Assembly (NCBI RefSeq): GCF_000701405.1
Contig: NZ_JNIV01000069.1
Span: 1 to 24,176 of the forward strand
Source of the DNA: Deinococcus marmoris DSM 12784
Lineage (GTDB): Bacteria; Deinococcota; Deinococci; Deinococcales; Deinococcaceae
Reading direction: 5' to 3'
DNA: 24,176 bases
Part shown: positions 1 through 12,598 of the stretch, piece by piece
Layout: each line of letters opens with the position of its first letter
How positions within the stretch are numbered: the stretch's first letter is position 1
Notes under the pieces: model-generated
The model's database searches: none
Told to the model about the DNA's origin: nothing
What the model saw: only the letters and a program-made list of their open reading frames with translations
Position numbers and translations under genes: made by a program

Positions 1-318
1 CCGCCGGGGAAAACCCAGGCAAACTCCGGGCCGGAATTTGGCCTTGCGGTGTCAGAAGCACCGAGATGCGGTGCTTCTGTTTCTCGAACGGGACGACGTT
101 CCCTTCGACAACAACCAGGCGGAACGGGATATTCGGATGTTCTGTATCAAGCGCAAAGTGTCAGGTGGGTTTCGGTCTCTGACTGGTGGAGCGGCGTTCT
201 GCCGGATTCGCAGCTATATCTCCACACTTCGCAAGCAGGGCATACATGTCTGGCAGGGCCTCGTGAGTGTATTTCGCGGTGACATCCTCATGCCCGACTT
301 CTCGCGCTGAGTAGTTAC
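1..318 (+). mobile_element. 3' end of an IS66-family insertion sequence (left copy)
   Basis: The stretch carries the end of an IS66-type transposase, a short tail after its stop codon, and then an element end that, read inward from the opposite strand, begins GTAACTACTCAGCGCG. IS66 elements usually start with GTAA, which supports an edge at 318. The same 320 bases recur inverted at 23857-24176; beyond base 320 the two flanks differ. The other end of the element lies outside the window, so no target duplication can be checked. Confidence 0.8.
2..310 (+). CDS. IS66 family transposase, C-terminal fragment (runs off window)
   Basis: The frame is open from the first base of the window to a TGA at 308-310, leaving about 102 C-terminal residues. 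It contains [10 protein letters not shown], the IS66 motif holding the glutamate of the DDE catalytic triad, followed by the typical GGFRSLTGG and the [12 protein letters not shown] segment. The N-terminal zinc-finger and the two catalytic aspartates would lie upstream of the window, so it cannot be judged whether the full element is intact. It is identical to the copy at the right end. The 3' end points toward the interior of the window. Confidence 0.85.
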   Translation, partial: RRGKPRQTPGRNLALRCQKHRDAVLLFLERDDVPFDNNQAERDIRMFCIKRKVSGGFRSLTGGAAFCRIRSYISTLRKQGIHVWQGLVSVFRGDILMPDFSR

Positions 319-708
319 CTTCCCCATTTCAATCCAGACATTGAAGAGCAGGAGATTGCTGCCGTCTCTGCCCTCCGCGCTGCCCTGAATACCGCTGACG
401 CCGTACTGATCGCCTGCCCGGAGTACGCGCATGGGCTGCCGGGAGCTTTCAAGAACGCTCTGGACTGGGTGGTGGGCAGCGGCGAGTTAAGCGGCAAACC
501 CGTGCTGGCGCTCAACACCTCAGCCAGATCGATTCACGCCCCAGCGCAACTCACCGAGGTGCTGCGGACGATGGACGCGCGGGTGCTGGAGGACATGCTG
601 ATCGAAGCGCCGCGTCAGGCTGGAGACGTACTGGACGCGCCTGGAGTGTTCCAAAAACTCCAGGATATGTGGCGCGGCCTCCTCCAGACCACAGACACCC
701 CGGCCTGA
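319..708 (+). pseudogene. NADPH-dependent FMN reductase family protein, 5'-truncated by IS insertion
   Basis: The frame reads through from the IS edge at 319 to TGA at 706-708, giving 129 residues. It carries PEYAHGLPGAFKNALDW, the signature of NADPH-dependent FMN reductases (flavodoxin-like fold, SsuE/chromate-reductase group), preceded by TADAVLIAC. Such proteins are usually 175-190 residues, so about 50 N-terminal residues, including the GSxRxxS loop that binds the FMN phosphate, are missing. A GTG at 469 could start a 79-residue product, but it would lack the flavin site. The remnant is probably non-functional. Inference: insertion of the element at 318/319, or a later rearrangement through it, broke the gene. 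Confidence 0.75.
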
Positions 709-761
709 GCGCCCCCGCCCTTCCGACAACCCACACCCCCACAGCCCACAACCCAATCCTC

Positions 762-767
762 TACACT
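762..767 (+). promoter_or_regulatory. -10 element (TACACT) for leaderless murG
   Basis: TACACT lies 8 nt before the murG ATG and no SD is present. The spacing would put the transcript start at or next to the ATG, as in Deinococcus leaderless genes. No convincing -35 is visible. Confidence 0.5.
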
Positions 768-775
768 GCGCCCCA

Positions 776-1956
<1,181 letters not shown>

Positions 1957-1957
<1 letters not shown>

Positions 1958-3399
1958 TGGCCCCACCCTCCTCTGACATGACTGATTCCCCTCACACAAC
2001 CCCACCCCTGCCGCCCCAGATGCACTACCACCTGATGGGCATCGGCGGCATCGGCATGAGCGCCTTTGCCCGCCTGCTGGTGGCGCGTGGCGCGCGGGTC
2101 AGCGGCTGCGACGAGAGCAGCACGGAACTGACCACGCAACTCGGGGCCGAGGGGATCGCCGTGGAGCCCGGCCACGCGGCAGCGCATGTGACCACCGAAC
2201 CCCACGGCAAAATCGACGTCCTGGTGGCCTCTGAAGCCGTGCCTAAAGATCACCCGGAACTGGTGGCCGCACGGGCGGCGGGCATCGAGGTCCGCCCGCG
2301 CATGGCGCTGCTGGACGAGCTGCTGCGCGCAGGCCCCAGCATCGGCGTGATCGGCACGCACGGCAAGACCACCACCACCAGCATGATCGCCGTGGCGCTG
2401 GCCGGGGCCGGGCTGGACCCCTCCGCCTTCGTGGGCGGCATCGTGCCGGAGTTCGGCAGCAACGCCCGCGTGGGCGCTGGACCATTCGTGGCCGAGGTGG
2501 ACGAGTCGGACCGCGCCTTTGCCGAGCTGGGCAGCGAGACTGCCGTGTTCACCAACGCCGAGGATGACCATGTGGGCGGCAATCAGGCCACCTACTGGGC
2601 CACCGTGGAGGAGCAGCACGCCGGATTCGCGCGCTACGTGGCGCAGTCGGGGCGCGTTCTGCTGTGCGCCGACTGGCCGGGGCTGGCCGAGCTGTGCATC
2701 GGGGCAAAAGAAATTCTCAGCTACGGACAGGCCGAAGGGGCCGATTACCGCGCCGTGAACCTGCGCCCGGACCCGGACGGCACCTCATTCACCATTCTTT
2801 TCAGAGGCGAGACGCTGGGCGAGGCGCGCGTGGGTCTGCCGGGCCTGCATAACGTGCTGAACGCACTGGCGGCGCTGGCCGTCAACCATCTGTACGGCGG
2901 CAATTTCGGGTCAGCCGCCGCCGCCCTGGCCGCCTTCGGTGGACCGGGCCGCCGCTGGCAGCGCATCGGCACGCTGAATGGGGCGCTGGTCATCGACGAT
3001 TACGCGCACAACGCCACCAAAGTTGCCGCCGCCGTGCAGGCCGCGCGCCAGACCGGGCGGCGCGTGCGGGTGGTCTTTCAGCCTCACCGCTATCTACGAA
3101 CCCAGCAGAGCTGGCCCCGGCTGGCCGACGCTTTAATGGACGCCGACGAGGTGCTGCTGCTGGACATCGCCGCCGCCTCGGAAACGCCCATTGAGGGCAT
3201 CCACGCCACGCTGATCTCGGACCGCATGGCGGGGAACGGGCATACGGGCATCCGTTACCTGCCGGACCGCGCCGAGGTCTTGAGTGTGCTGCGCGAATCG
3301 GCGCAGTCCGGCGACATTATCGTGACGATGGGCGCGGGCGACGTGTGGAAGCTGTCGCGTGAGCTTGTGGAACCGGAAGCTGGCGGGGTGTCGGGGTGA
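1957..3399 (+). CDS. murC: UDP-N-acetylmuramate--L-alanine ligase MurC
   Basis: MurC is a cytoplasmic ATP-dependent ligase that attaches the first stem residue, L-Ala, to UDP-MurNAc. Visible motifs are the N-terminal nucleotide-sugar loop MGIGGIGMSAFARLL, the P-loop GTHGKTTTTSM, EVDESDRAF, NAEDDHVGG, GLHNVLNALAAL, and the C-terminal DDYAHN followed by VFQPHRYLRTQ. The length of 480 residues is normal. The ATG at 1957 overlaps the murG TGA by one base; an in-frame ATG at 1978 is a possible alternative, since the first seven residues are not conserved-looking. The stop overlaps the murB GTG start (GTGA), which suggests translational coupling. Confidence 0.95.
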
Positions 3400-4348
3400 C
3401 CGCCGACTTCCAGAGCAAAGACTTCCAGAGCAAAACGGGCGCGCGGGTGGAACGCCTGCCCCTGGCCCGCTTCACCACCCTGGGCGTGGGCGGCGAGGCC
3501 GAGGTCTGGTTCGTCTCTGACCATGAGCAACTGGCCGAGGCGATGGCGGCTCCGTACCGCATCCTGGGCGGCGGCAGCAATCTGGTCATTTCTGATGAGG
3601 GCGTGCCTGAACGCGTCATCCGCCTGAGCGGTCCACTGGCCGAGCGTGACCTGACCCCGGACCCTGGATTGAGCGGGAGCGGTGGAGACGGGATCGTGAC
3701 GGGCTGGGTGGGCGGCGGCGTGCCCCTGCCCGGACTGGTCCGCGCGTTGCAAAAGCTGGGCTACAGCAACCTGGAGGGGACCGTGGGCATTCCCGCGCAG
3801 GTGGGCGGCGCGGTGTGGATGAACGCCGGAACCCGCTACGGCGAGATGTTCGATGGCCTGCACACGCTGGAAATCGCCACGCCGGAAGGGCTGAAGGTAA
3901 TCACCCCCGATGACCTGGGCTGGGGCTACCGCGACAGCGGGATTCCGCGCAACCACATCGTCACGCGGGTGCGCCTCAAGTTGCAGCGCAGCACGCCGGA
4001 AGAGGTGCTGGCGAAAATGACGCTGGCCGACACCGCCCGCAAGGGTCAGCCCAAGATGAAGACCCCCGGCTGCGCCTTCAAGAATCCTGGCGGCGTGGGG
4101 GCCGGGCGGCTGATCGACGAAGCCGGACTGAAGGGAACGCAGGTGGGCAACGCTTTAATCGCCCCCGAACACGCCAACTTCATCGTCAATCTGGGCGGGG
4201 CGACGGCTGCCGATGTTCACGCCCTGCTGGACCTGATCCGCGCGCGGGTGAACGTGCCGCTGGAGCTGGAGTACGAGCTGTGGCCGGATGACGCGCTCAG
4301 GCAGGGCGCGCCAGCCTCCGCAGTGACGCAGTGGTCTGCGGAACTGAA

Positions 4349-4352
<4 letters not shown>
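3396..4352 (+). CDS. murB: UDP-N-acetylenolpyruvoylglucosamine reductase MurB
   Basis: MurB is an FAD-dependent cytoplasmic reductase that converts UDP-GlcNAc-enolpyruvate to UDP-MurNAc. It shows FTTLGVGG, the flavin-binding GGGSNLVISDEG, GTVGIPAQVGGAVWMNAG, and the C-terminal PGCAFKNPGG with AGRLIDEAGLKG. In the last motif the usual proton-donating serine is replaced by cysteine. The protein has 318 residues. The start is GTG at 3396, overlapping the murC stop; no other start fits the spacing. Just after the start, a 15-base unit (3405-3419 and 3420-3434) is repeated exactly in tandem, giving DFQSKDFQSK; this looks like a recent slippage duplication in a tail outside the fold. The stop overlaps ftsQ (GTGA). 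Confidence 0.94.
3405..3434 (+). repeat. 15-bp perfect tandem duplication at the murB 5' end
   Basis: Two exact copies of gacttccagagcaaa sit directly adjacent and in frame, adding DFQSK twice near the MurB N-terminus. Confidence 0.9.
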
Positions 4353-6393
<2,041 letters not shown>

Positions 6394-6420
6394 GATGACA
6401 TCGGCAGGGTAAAGATGTGT

Positions 6421-6444
6421 GAGAGCTGATTTTCTTCAGTTCTC
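6421..6444 (+). terminator. Hairpin after ftsA (possible attenuator)
   Basis: GAGAGCTGA (6421-6429) pairs with TCAGTTCTC (6436-6444) through nine pairs including one G-U, with a loop of ttttct. It is followed only by pyrimidine-rich sequence, not a T run, so it may attenuate or mark an RNA processing site rather than fully end transcription. Confidence 0.35.
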
Positions 6445-6512
6445 GCCTTCCTTTATCTGCCTCGCCAAACCTTTCCGCCGCATCCTGTGCGAAATCTCGC
6501 ATAAAGGTGCGC

Positions 6513-6518
6513 TAAACT
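6513..6518 (+). promoter_or_regulatory. Probable ftsZ promoter -10 (TAAACT)
   Basis: TAAACT lies about 65 nt before the ftsZ ATG. The -35 region has no clear consensus but overlaps a perfect palindrome, TGCGAAATCTCGCA (6488-6501), that could be a protein-binding site. A separate ftsZ promoter between ftsA and ftsZ is common in dcw clusters. Confidence 0.4.
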
Positions 6519-6584
6519 ACCACCAACCCAGACAGTGACCTCTCCTCTGCCCAGCAGACTGGAACGAGGCAAGGAGAAGATGAG

Positions 6585-7655
<1,071 letters not shown>

Positions 7656-7668
7656 AAGACAGGGTCGA

Positions 7669-7703
7669 CAAGAAGGCCGGGGCAGATCGCTCCGGCCTTC
7701 TTG
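7669..7703 (+). terminator. ftsZ transcription terminator hairpin
   Basis: A perfect 12-bp stem, CAAGAAGGCCGG (7669-7680) with CCGGCCTTCTTG (7692-7703), has an 11-nt loop. Outer bases TCGACA/TGTCGA could extend it. There is no T run, which is usual for GC-rich bacteria. Confidence 0.7.
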
Positions 7704-7749
7704 CATTGTCGAAACTGATCAATAATGTGGAGAGTAACAAACCCGCTCG

Positions 7750-7881
7750 TTATCCAGCAAAATTGAACACCATCATACAGGAATAGATTGCCCCCAAGAG
7801 CTGCGCCACAGCGAGTAAAATGACGACTCTTCCATCATCAAAAAGTACCTGAAGATATGTGATTGATCGGCCTCTGTTCAT
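7750..7881 (-). CDS. Candidate 43-aa small membrane protein
   Basis: On the minus strand an ATG at 7881-7879 opens a 43-residue ORF ending TAA at 7752-7750. The N-terminal half is polar (MNRGRSITYLQ, then LFDDGR) and residues 19-43 form one hydrophobic segment (VVILLAVAQLLGAIYSCMM), a plausible single membrane span. GAGGAGA lies about 10 nt upstream, a loose SD spacing. It uses A/T-ending codons unlike its neighbours. It is not similar to anything recognised. The ORF could be chance in AT-rich sequence; the SD and membrane segment argue mildly for a gene. Confidence 0.35.
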   Translation of the reverse strand: MNRGRSITYLQVLFDDGRVVILLAVAQLLGAIYSCMMVFNFAG

Positions 7882-7913
7882 GGTGAAATTCTCTCCTCAT
7901 TAACAGGACCAAT

Positions 7914-7942
7914 TTGACACAGTTGGCGAAAATCGTTAGGCT
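7914..7942 (+). promoter_or_regulatory. Sigma-70-type promoter for the binding-protein gene
   Basis: TTGACA (7914-7919), exactly 17 bp spacing, then TAGGCT (7937-7942). It is the best match to a housekeeping promoter in the window and predicts a leader of about 95 nt ahead of the ATG at 8045. Confidence 0.75.
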
Positions 7943-8044
7943 GATGAAATCTATTTGCAATTGATTCTGGCCTCTTCAATCTCGACCTGTACATAGTAAG
8001 GGCTGAAATTTTCATCTTGAACGCCGAGTCTCCTGGAGGAATGA

Positions 8045-9199
8045 ATGAAGAAAATGACCTTGAATCTGATAATCCTGGGCCTTCTTGCTACTGGCGTGGC
8101 AGGCGCGCAGACCACCATCAAGATCGCCAGTCTCTCGCCGCTGTCGGGGAGCCAGAGCTTTACCGGCACGCTGCTCAAGAACGGCACGCAACTGGCTGTC
8201 GACGAGCAGAAGGCCGCTTTCAAGAAACTGGGCTTTGATCTGCAATTCGTCGGCTACGACGATCAGGCGGACCCGGCCACCGGCACGGCGGCGGCGCGCA
8301 AGATCGCTTCTGACCGCACGATTCTGGGCGTGGTGGGGACCATGAACAGCGGCGTGGCGATTCCGGCCAGCGAAGCGCTGAAGGCCAGCCACGTCACGAT
8401 GGTCAGCCCAGCCGTGACCGCCAACGAGGTCACGGACCGGGGACTGGCCAACATGAACCGCATCGTGGCCCGCAACGACGCCCAGGGACCGGCGGGCGCG
8501 CAGTTCATGATGGACAGGCTGAAGGCCAAGTCGGTCTACATCCTGAACGACAAGACCTCCTACGGTGAGGGACTGGCCGCCGAGGTCGAGAAGACCCTCA
8601 AGGCGGGCGGGGCCAGGGTGGTCGTCAACGAGGGCACCGAGGAAAAGAGCGACTTTTCCAGCATCATCGCCAAGATCAAGTTGCAGAAGCCGGACGCGGT
8701 GTATTTCGGCGGTATCTACACGCAGATCGGCATCTTTATCCGTCAGTTGCGTGACGCGGGCATCACCATTCCTGTGGTCGGCGGCGACGGCCTGGACAGC
8801 ACCGAACTGGCGACCATCGCGGCCAAGGGTGCCAACAACATCTATTACACCACCATCGTCGCGCCGCTGGAGTCGCTGCCCGCTGCCAAGACCTTCACGG
8901 CCAACTACCGCAAGGCATTCAAGACCGTGCCTGCCGGGTACGCCGCGTTCTCCTACGACTCGGCCAACGTGATCGCACAGGGCATCCTGGACGCGGCCAG
9001 AGCCAACGGCGGCAAGCTGCCCAGCCGCACGCAGGTGGAAACGGCCATCCGCAAGGGCAGTTTCAAGGGCCTGCTGTCGGGCGACGTGACCTTCAACAGC
9101 GTTGGGGACCGCAACTCAGTCACGCTGTACATCATGAAGGTGGAGGCGGGCAAGCAGAGCCTGTCGGCGCAATCGACGGTCAAGCCGCCCAAGCAGTAA
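8045..9199 (+). CDS. ABC transporter substrate-binding protein, branched-chain amino acid (LivJ-like) type
   Basis: The 384-residue protein begins with a signal peptide (MKKMTLNLIILGLLATGVAG, cleavage near AGA-QT) and has no lipobox cysteine, so it should be exported to the cell envelope as a soluble protein. It continues with IKIASLSPLSGSQSFTG, the N-terminal hallmark of type I periplasmic binding proteins for branched-chain or other amino acids, and has LGVVGTMNSGVAIPASE, TMVSPAVTAN and YILNDKTSYGEGLA, all typical of the Peripla_BP_6 fold. GGAGG at 8035-8039 is 5 nt before the ATG. No permease or ATPase genes are adjacent; it stands alone between two hairpin terminators. The ligand cannot be read from the sequence. 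Confidence 0.88.
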   Translation: MKKMTLNLIILGLLATGVAGAQTTIKIASLSPLSGSQSFTGTLLKNGTQLAVDEQKAAFKKLGFDLQFVGYDDQADPATGTAAARKIASDRTILGVVGTMNSGVAIPASEALKASHVTMVSPAVTANEVTDRGLANMNRIVARNDAQGPAGAQFMMDRLKAKSVYILNDKTSYGEGLAAEVEKTLKAGGARVVVNEGTEEKSDFSSIIAKIKLQKPDAVYFGGIYTQIGIFIRQLRDAGITIPVVGGDGLDSTELATIAAKGANNIYYTTIVAPLESLPAAKTFTANYRKAFKTVPAGYAAFSYDSANVIAQGILDAARANGGKLPSRTQVETAIRKGSFKGLLSGDVTFNSVGDRNSVTLYIMKVEAGKQSLSAQSTVKPPKQ

Positions 9200-9211
9200 G
9201 CAGCAAAGTGA

Positions 9212-9248
9212 GGGCGGGGCGCAGAGGATCACTCTCTGCGCCCCGCCC
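9212..9248. terminator. Bidirectional terminator between binding-protein gene and pfkA
   Basis: A perfect 15-bp GC-rich stem, GGGCGGGGCGCAGAG (9212-9226) with its complement at 9234-9248, has a 7-nt loop and is followed by CTTTT. It sits between two convergent genes and could serve both. Confidence 0.85.
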
Positions 9249-9263
9249 CTTTGGATGCCCTCC

Positions 9264-10271
<1,008 letters not shown>

Positions 10272-10340
10272 ATTCAGTCTCGCTTTTCGGGGAAAGGAAA
10301 GATCGGAGGGAAGGTGGCGCTGTGGTTCAGCCCAGTCGAT

Positions 10341-11297
10341 TCAGCTCGGATCGGAAAGATCTGGCCCGGCCTTCTCTGTAACCCGCAGGGCCAGGGCATA
10401 AGCGTCATTCTTACGCAAACCCTGGGCCATCAGGGCGTCACGTATATCCCTGGCCGTTTTTCCCTGCGCAGCCAGCCCCACCGCCTCCGCCTCATGATCG
10501 GGCGCGGACGCGTCTGGATCGGCCTCGCCTGCCGGACGCCCCGTCACCACCACCACGATCTCGCCCCGTACTCCGGCGGCGAACTTCTGCGCCAGCTCCG
10601 CCAGGGTGCCGCGCACCGTTTCCTCGAACTTCTTGGACAGTTCGCGGGTCACGCTGGCCGGGCGCGACTCGCCACACGCGCCTGCCAGATCGCTCAGCGT
10701 CGCGCCTAAACGGTGCGGACTCTCGTACAACACGCTGGTTTCTGCGCGGGCAGCCACGGCAGACAGCCGGGCCTTGCGCTCGCGGCCACTGCGGGGCAGG
10801 AAGCCCTCGAAGGTAAAGCGCCCACTGTCCAGCCCCGACAGCACCAGCGCGGGCACGAAGGCGGTGGCTCCTGGCAGCACCTCTACCGGAATGTCTGCCG
10901 CGATGGCCGCCGCCACCAGTTCCGCGCCCGGATCGCTGATGCCGGGGGTGCCCGCATCCGAGACGTAGGCCAGCCGGGGGTATTTTTCCAGCGTGACGGA
11001 AGCGCGGCTCATGGTGTGGGCGTCCAGGCGCACCAGCGGCCTGCGGATGCCCAGATGCGACAGCAAGGCCCCGCTGCGGCGGGTGTCCTCGCAGGCCACC
11101 GCGTCCGCGCCCCTCAGCACCTCCACGGCGCGCAGGGTGATGTCTCCCAGGTTGCCGACAGGGGTGGGCACCAGCCATACGCGCGGGCCGCCCTGTGAGC
11201 CGGAGACAGGGGCAGTGGGTTCGGCAGGCTGTTCGTCAGGAAATGCAGAGCCGCTCCACTCAAGATCACTCGATTCAGGACCAGTCAACTCAGTCAT
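10341..11297 (-). CDS. rsmI: 16S rRNA (cytidine(1402)-2'-O)-methyltransferase RsmI
   Basis: RsmI methylates the ribose of C1402 in 16S rRNA, in the decoding centre. It shows the tetrapyrrole-methylase fold motifs WLVPTPVGNLGDITLRA, ADAVACEDTR, YVSDAGTPGISDPG, PGATAFVPALVLSGL, FTFEGFLPR and LYESPHRL. Length is 318 residues; the first 37 are an acidic, Ser/Pro-rich tail not seen in E. coli RsmI. The C-terminal 45 residues form a small helical domain (GKTARDIRDALMAQGL). ATG at 11297 overlaps the stop of the upstream small gene by 8 nt, which supports this start despite the tail. Confidence 0.94.
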   Translation of the reverse strand: MTELTGPESSDLEWSGSAFPDEQPAEPTAPVSGSQGGPRVWLVPTPVGNLGDITLRAVEVLRGADAVACEDTRRSGALLSHLGIRRPLVRLDAHTMSRASVTLEKYPRLAYVSDAGTPGISDPGAELVAAAIAADIPVEVLPGATAFVPALVLSGLDSGRFTFEGFLPRSGRERKARLSAVAARAETSVLYESPHRLGATLSDLAGACGESRPASVTRELSKKFEETVRGTLAELAQKFAAGVRGEIVVVVTGRPAGEADPDASAPDHEAEAVGLAAQGKTARDIRDALMAQGLRKNDAYALALRVTEKAGPDLSDPS

Positions 11298-11550
11298 CGA
11301 CTCCAGACGGCAGAAGCGTCAGCGTCAGATTCGCCCCCATCAGTCCTGCGCCGTCAGTTCCGGTGGCGGCCAGCCCGACATTAGGCTTGATCCTCACCTT
11401 GACCTTGCGGGGCCGCTTGAGAACGTTGGTGATGCGGGCACGCAGCAACTCGCCCTCGCCCACGGTGACGGTGACCACCGTACCCTCGGGCAGGCGGGTG
11501 CCCAGCACCACCACCACCCCGTTTTCCACAATGCCCTTGTAGGCCCTCAT
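11290..11550 (-). CDS. Small protein with DUF104/AF2212-antitoxin-like N-terminus
   Basis: The 86-residue product opens with MRAYKGIVENGVVVVLGTR then LPEGTVVTVTV. This fits the DUF104 (AF2212-like) pattern of a short beta-rich segment, G-I/V-x-E/N-N-G, a run of V/L, then LPEGT-x-V. Some members of that family are antitoxins of PIN-domain toxins. No PIN or other toxin gene lies beside it. The rest is basic (VLKRPRKVKVRIKPN) and then Gly/Leu-rich and unrecognised. It overlaps the upstream gene by ATGA and rsmI by 8 nt, so it is translated as part of the rsmI operon. The family assignment is tentative; in this context a role other than antitoxin is likely. Confidence 0.7.
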   Translation of the reverse strand: MRAYKGIVENGVVVVLGTRLPEGTVVTVTVGEGELLRARITNVLKRPRKVKVRIKPNVGLAATGTDGAGLMGANLTLTLLPSGVDD

Positions 11551-11975
11551 GCTTCCCTCCCCTGGGCGCGGCGCTGCCGCCGGTTTGCCCTGGACAATGC
11601 TTCCTGCAAAGCCACGATTTCCGATTCGCGTGCCCCGCCCAGCCGGGCGTAGCGGTCAATGGTCTCCGCTGCCTCGCGCCGGCGGTCCAGCCGCAGCAGA
11701 AGCGCACCCAGATGCTCCCCACCCACGAAGTACGAGCGGGGATTTTCCGGGTCCGCCAGAATCTGCGCGCGGGCCTTTTGCATTCTGGACAGCGCTTGCT
11801 GATGACGGCCTACCTGCCAGCGCACCAGATACAGCGCCAGCCCGAAAGTCAGCAGCGCGCCCAGCACCGAGATGGTGATGGTCTGTGAGACCCCGAAACC
11901 CGCACCCAAACGCAGCGTCAGCGGGAAACAGAAGGCCAGCACCACCATCACCGCCAGCGTGGCCGCGTAGTTCAT
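11547..11975 (-). CDS. Two-TM membrane protein with TPR-like helical tail, unknown function
   Basis: The 142-residue product begins with two hydrophobic segments (about residues 3-20 and 33-51), then an amphipathic region RWQVGRHQQALSRMQKARAQIL and helical pairs (HLGALLLRLDRRREAAETIDRYARLG) that resemble one or two TPR-like units. The tail is strongly basic. It would sit in the membrane with a cytoplasmic helical domain. ATG at 11975 is preceded by AGGCGGGG, an SD about 5 nt away, and overlaps the stop of the 25-residue mini-ORF (ATGA). A longer frame starting at 12056 runs through the promoter and is rejected. Its stop overlaps the next gene (ATGA). No function is assigned. Confidence 0.75.
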   Translation of the reverse strand: MNYAATLAVMVVLAFCFPLTLRLGAGFGVSQTITISVLGALLTFGLALYLVRWQVGRHQQALSRMQKARAQILADPENPRSYFVGGEHLGALLLRLDRRREAAETIDRYARLGGARESEIVALQEALSRANRRQRRAQGREA

Positions 11976-12049
11976 GCGTCGCCCCGCCTGATGACGGTCA
12001 GGGCGGCGTTGAGGAGGATGCCGCTCTGGGGAGTGGCGTACAGAACCAT
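11972..12049 (-). CDS. 25-aa leaderless mini-ORF coupled to the downstream membrane-protein gene
   Basis: On the minus strand TAGAAT is followed by 7 nt and then an ATG at 12049. The ORF reads 25 residues (MVLYATPQSGILLNAALTVI then RRGDA) and its TGA overlaps the next ATG by 4 nt. The -10 spacing predicts a leaderless message starting at this ATG. It might be a real small protein with a hydrophobic middle, or a leader peptide whose translation delivers ribosomes to the SD-dependent gene that follows. Confidence 0.55.
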   Translation of the reverse strand: MVLYATPQSGILLNAALTVIRRGDA

Positions 12050-12056
12050 GTTCCAC

Positions 12057-12062
12057 ATTCTA
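12057..12062 (-). promoter_or_regulatory. -10 element (TAGAAT) of the mini-ORF/rsmI/pfkA operon
   Basis: TAGAAT on the minus strand sits 7 nt before the mini-ORF ATG. It is divergent from the rlmH promoter 68 bp away. Confidence 0.6.
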
Positions 12063-12129
12063 GCGGGCGGCGGCAGGCAGGGGCCGTCAGTCGGCTCACG
12101 CTGTCCGCCCGGCACCCACGCTGGGGCGT

Positions 12130-12135
12130 TAGGCT
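12130..12135 (+). promoter_or_regulatory. -10 element (TAGGCT) for leaderless rlmH
   Basis: TAGGCT is 6 nt before the rlmH ATG and no SD is present, which fits a leaderless transcript. Confidence 0.55.
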
Positions 12136-12141
12136 GCCCCC

Positions 12142-12582
12142 ATGAGGCTGCACCTGATCACCATCGGAGAACCCCGGCTGGCCTACGCCCGCGCGGGCTG
12201 GGACGAGTACGCCACGCGGCTGCGGCGCTATCACAAGCTTCAGGTGAGCCGCGTGGCTGGCAAGACACAGGCTCTGGAAAGTGAGGCCATTCGCAAGGCC
12301 GCCGGAAACGCGCCCCTGATCCTGCTGGACCCGCGCGGACGGCAGTTCACCTCGGAGGGCCTGAGCGCGTATCTGGACGCCCGCGCGCTGGGCGGCACCG
12401 GGGAACTGGCCCTGGCGGTGGGCGGTCCCGAGGGCCACACCGACGAGTTGCGGGCCGGAGCCGACGCGCTGTGGAGCCTGGGCGAACTGACCCTGCCGCA
12501 CGATCTGGCGATGGTGGTGCTGGCCGAAGCGCTGTACCGCGCGGCGACGATCAGCGCGGGCGAGCCGTATCACCGGGGCTAG
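12142..12582 (+). CDS. rlmH: 23S rRNA (pseudouridine(1915)-N3)-methyltransferase RlmH
   Basis: RlmH is a small SPOUT (trefoil-knot) enzyme that methylates pseudouridine 1915 in helix 69 of 23S rRNA, on the assembled ribosome. The 146-residue protein has the family pattern: MRLHLITIGEP start, LILLDPRGRQFTSE, the knot LAVGGPEGH, and the C-terminal LTLPHDLAMVVLAEALYRA ending in EPYHRG. Length is near the usual 155. It starts without an SD 6 nt after TAGGCT. It is transcribed away from the rsmI operon, so two rRNA methylase genes lie in divergent units. Confidence 0.95.
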   Translation: MRLHLITIGEPRLAYARAGWDEYATRLRRYHKLQVSRVAGKTQALESEAIRKAAGNAPLILLDPRGRQFTSEGLSAYLDARALGGTGELALAVGGPEGHTDELRAGADALWSLGELTLPHDLAMVVLAEALYRAATISAGEPYHRG

Positions 12583-12598
12583 GCTGCGCCGTCTGACA

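Larger units (their letters stand above)
7704..8044. other. AT-rich 341-bp intergenic region between ftsZ and the binding-protein gene
   Basis: This gap is visibly richer in A and T than everything around it. It holds one possible minus-strand small ORF (7750-7881), a consensus plus-strand promoter (7914-7942) and a leader of about 95 nt before 8045. The leader shows no riboswitch or tRNA-like fold that could be recognised. The low GC may mark acquired DNA or a relaxed regulatory region. Confidence 0.6.
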
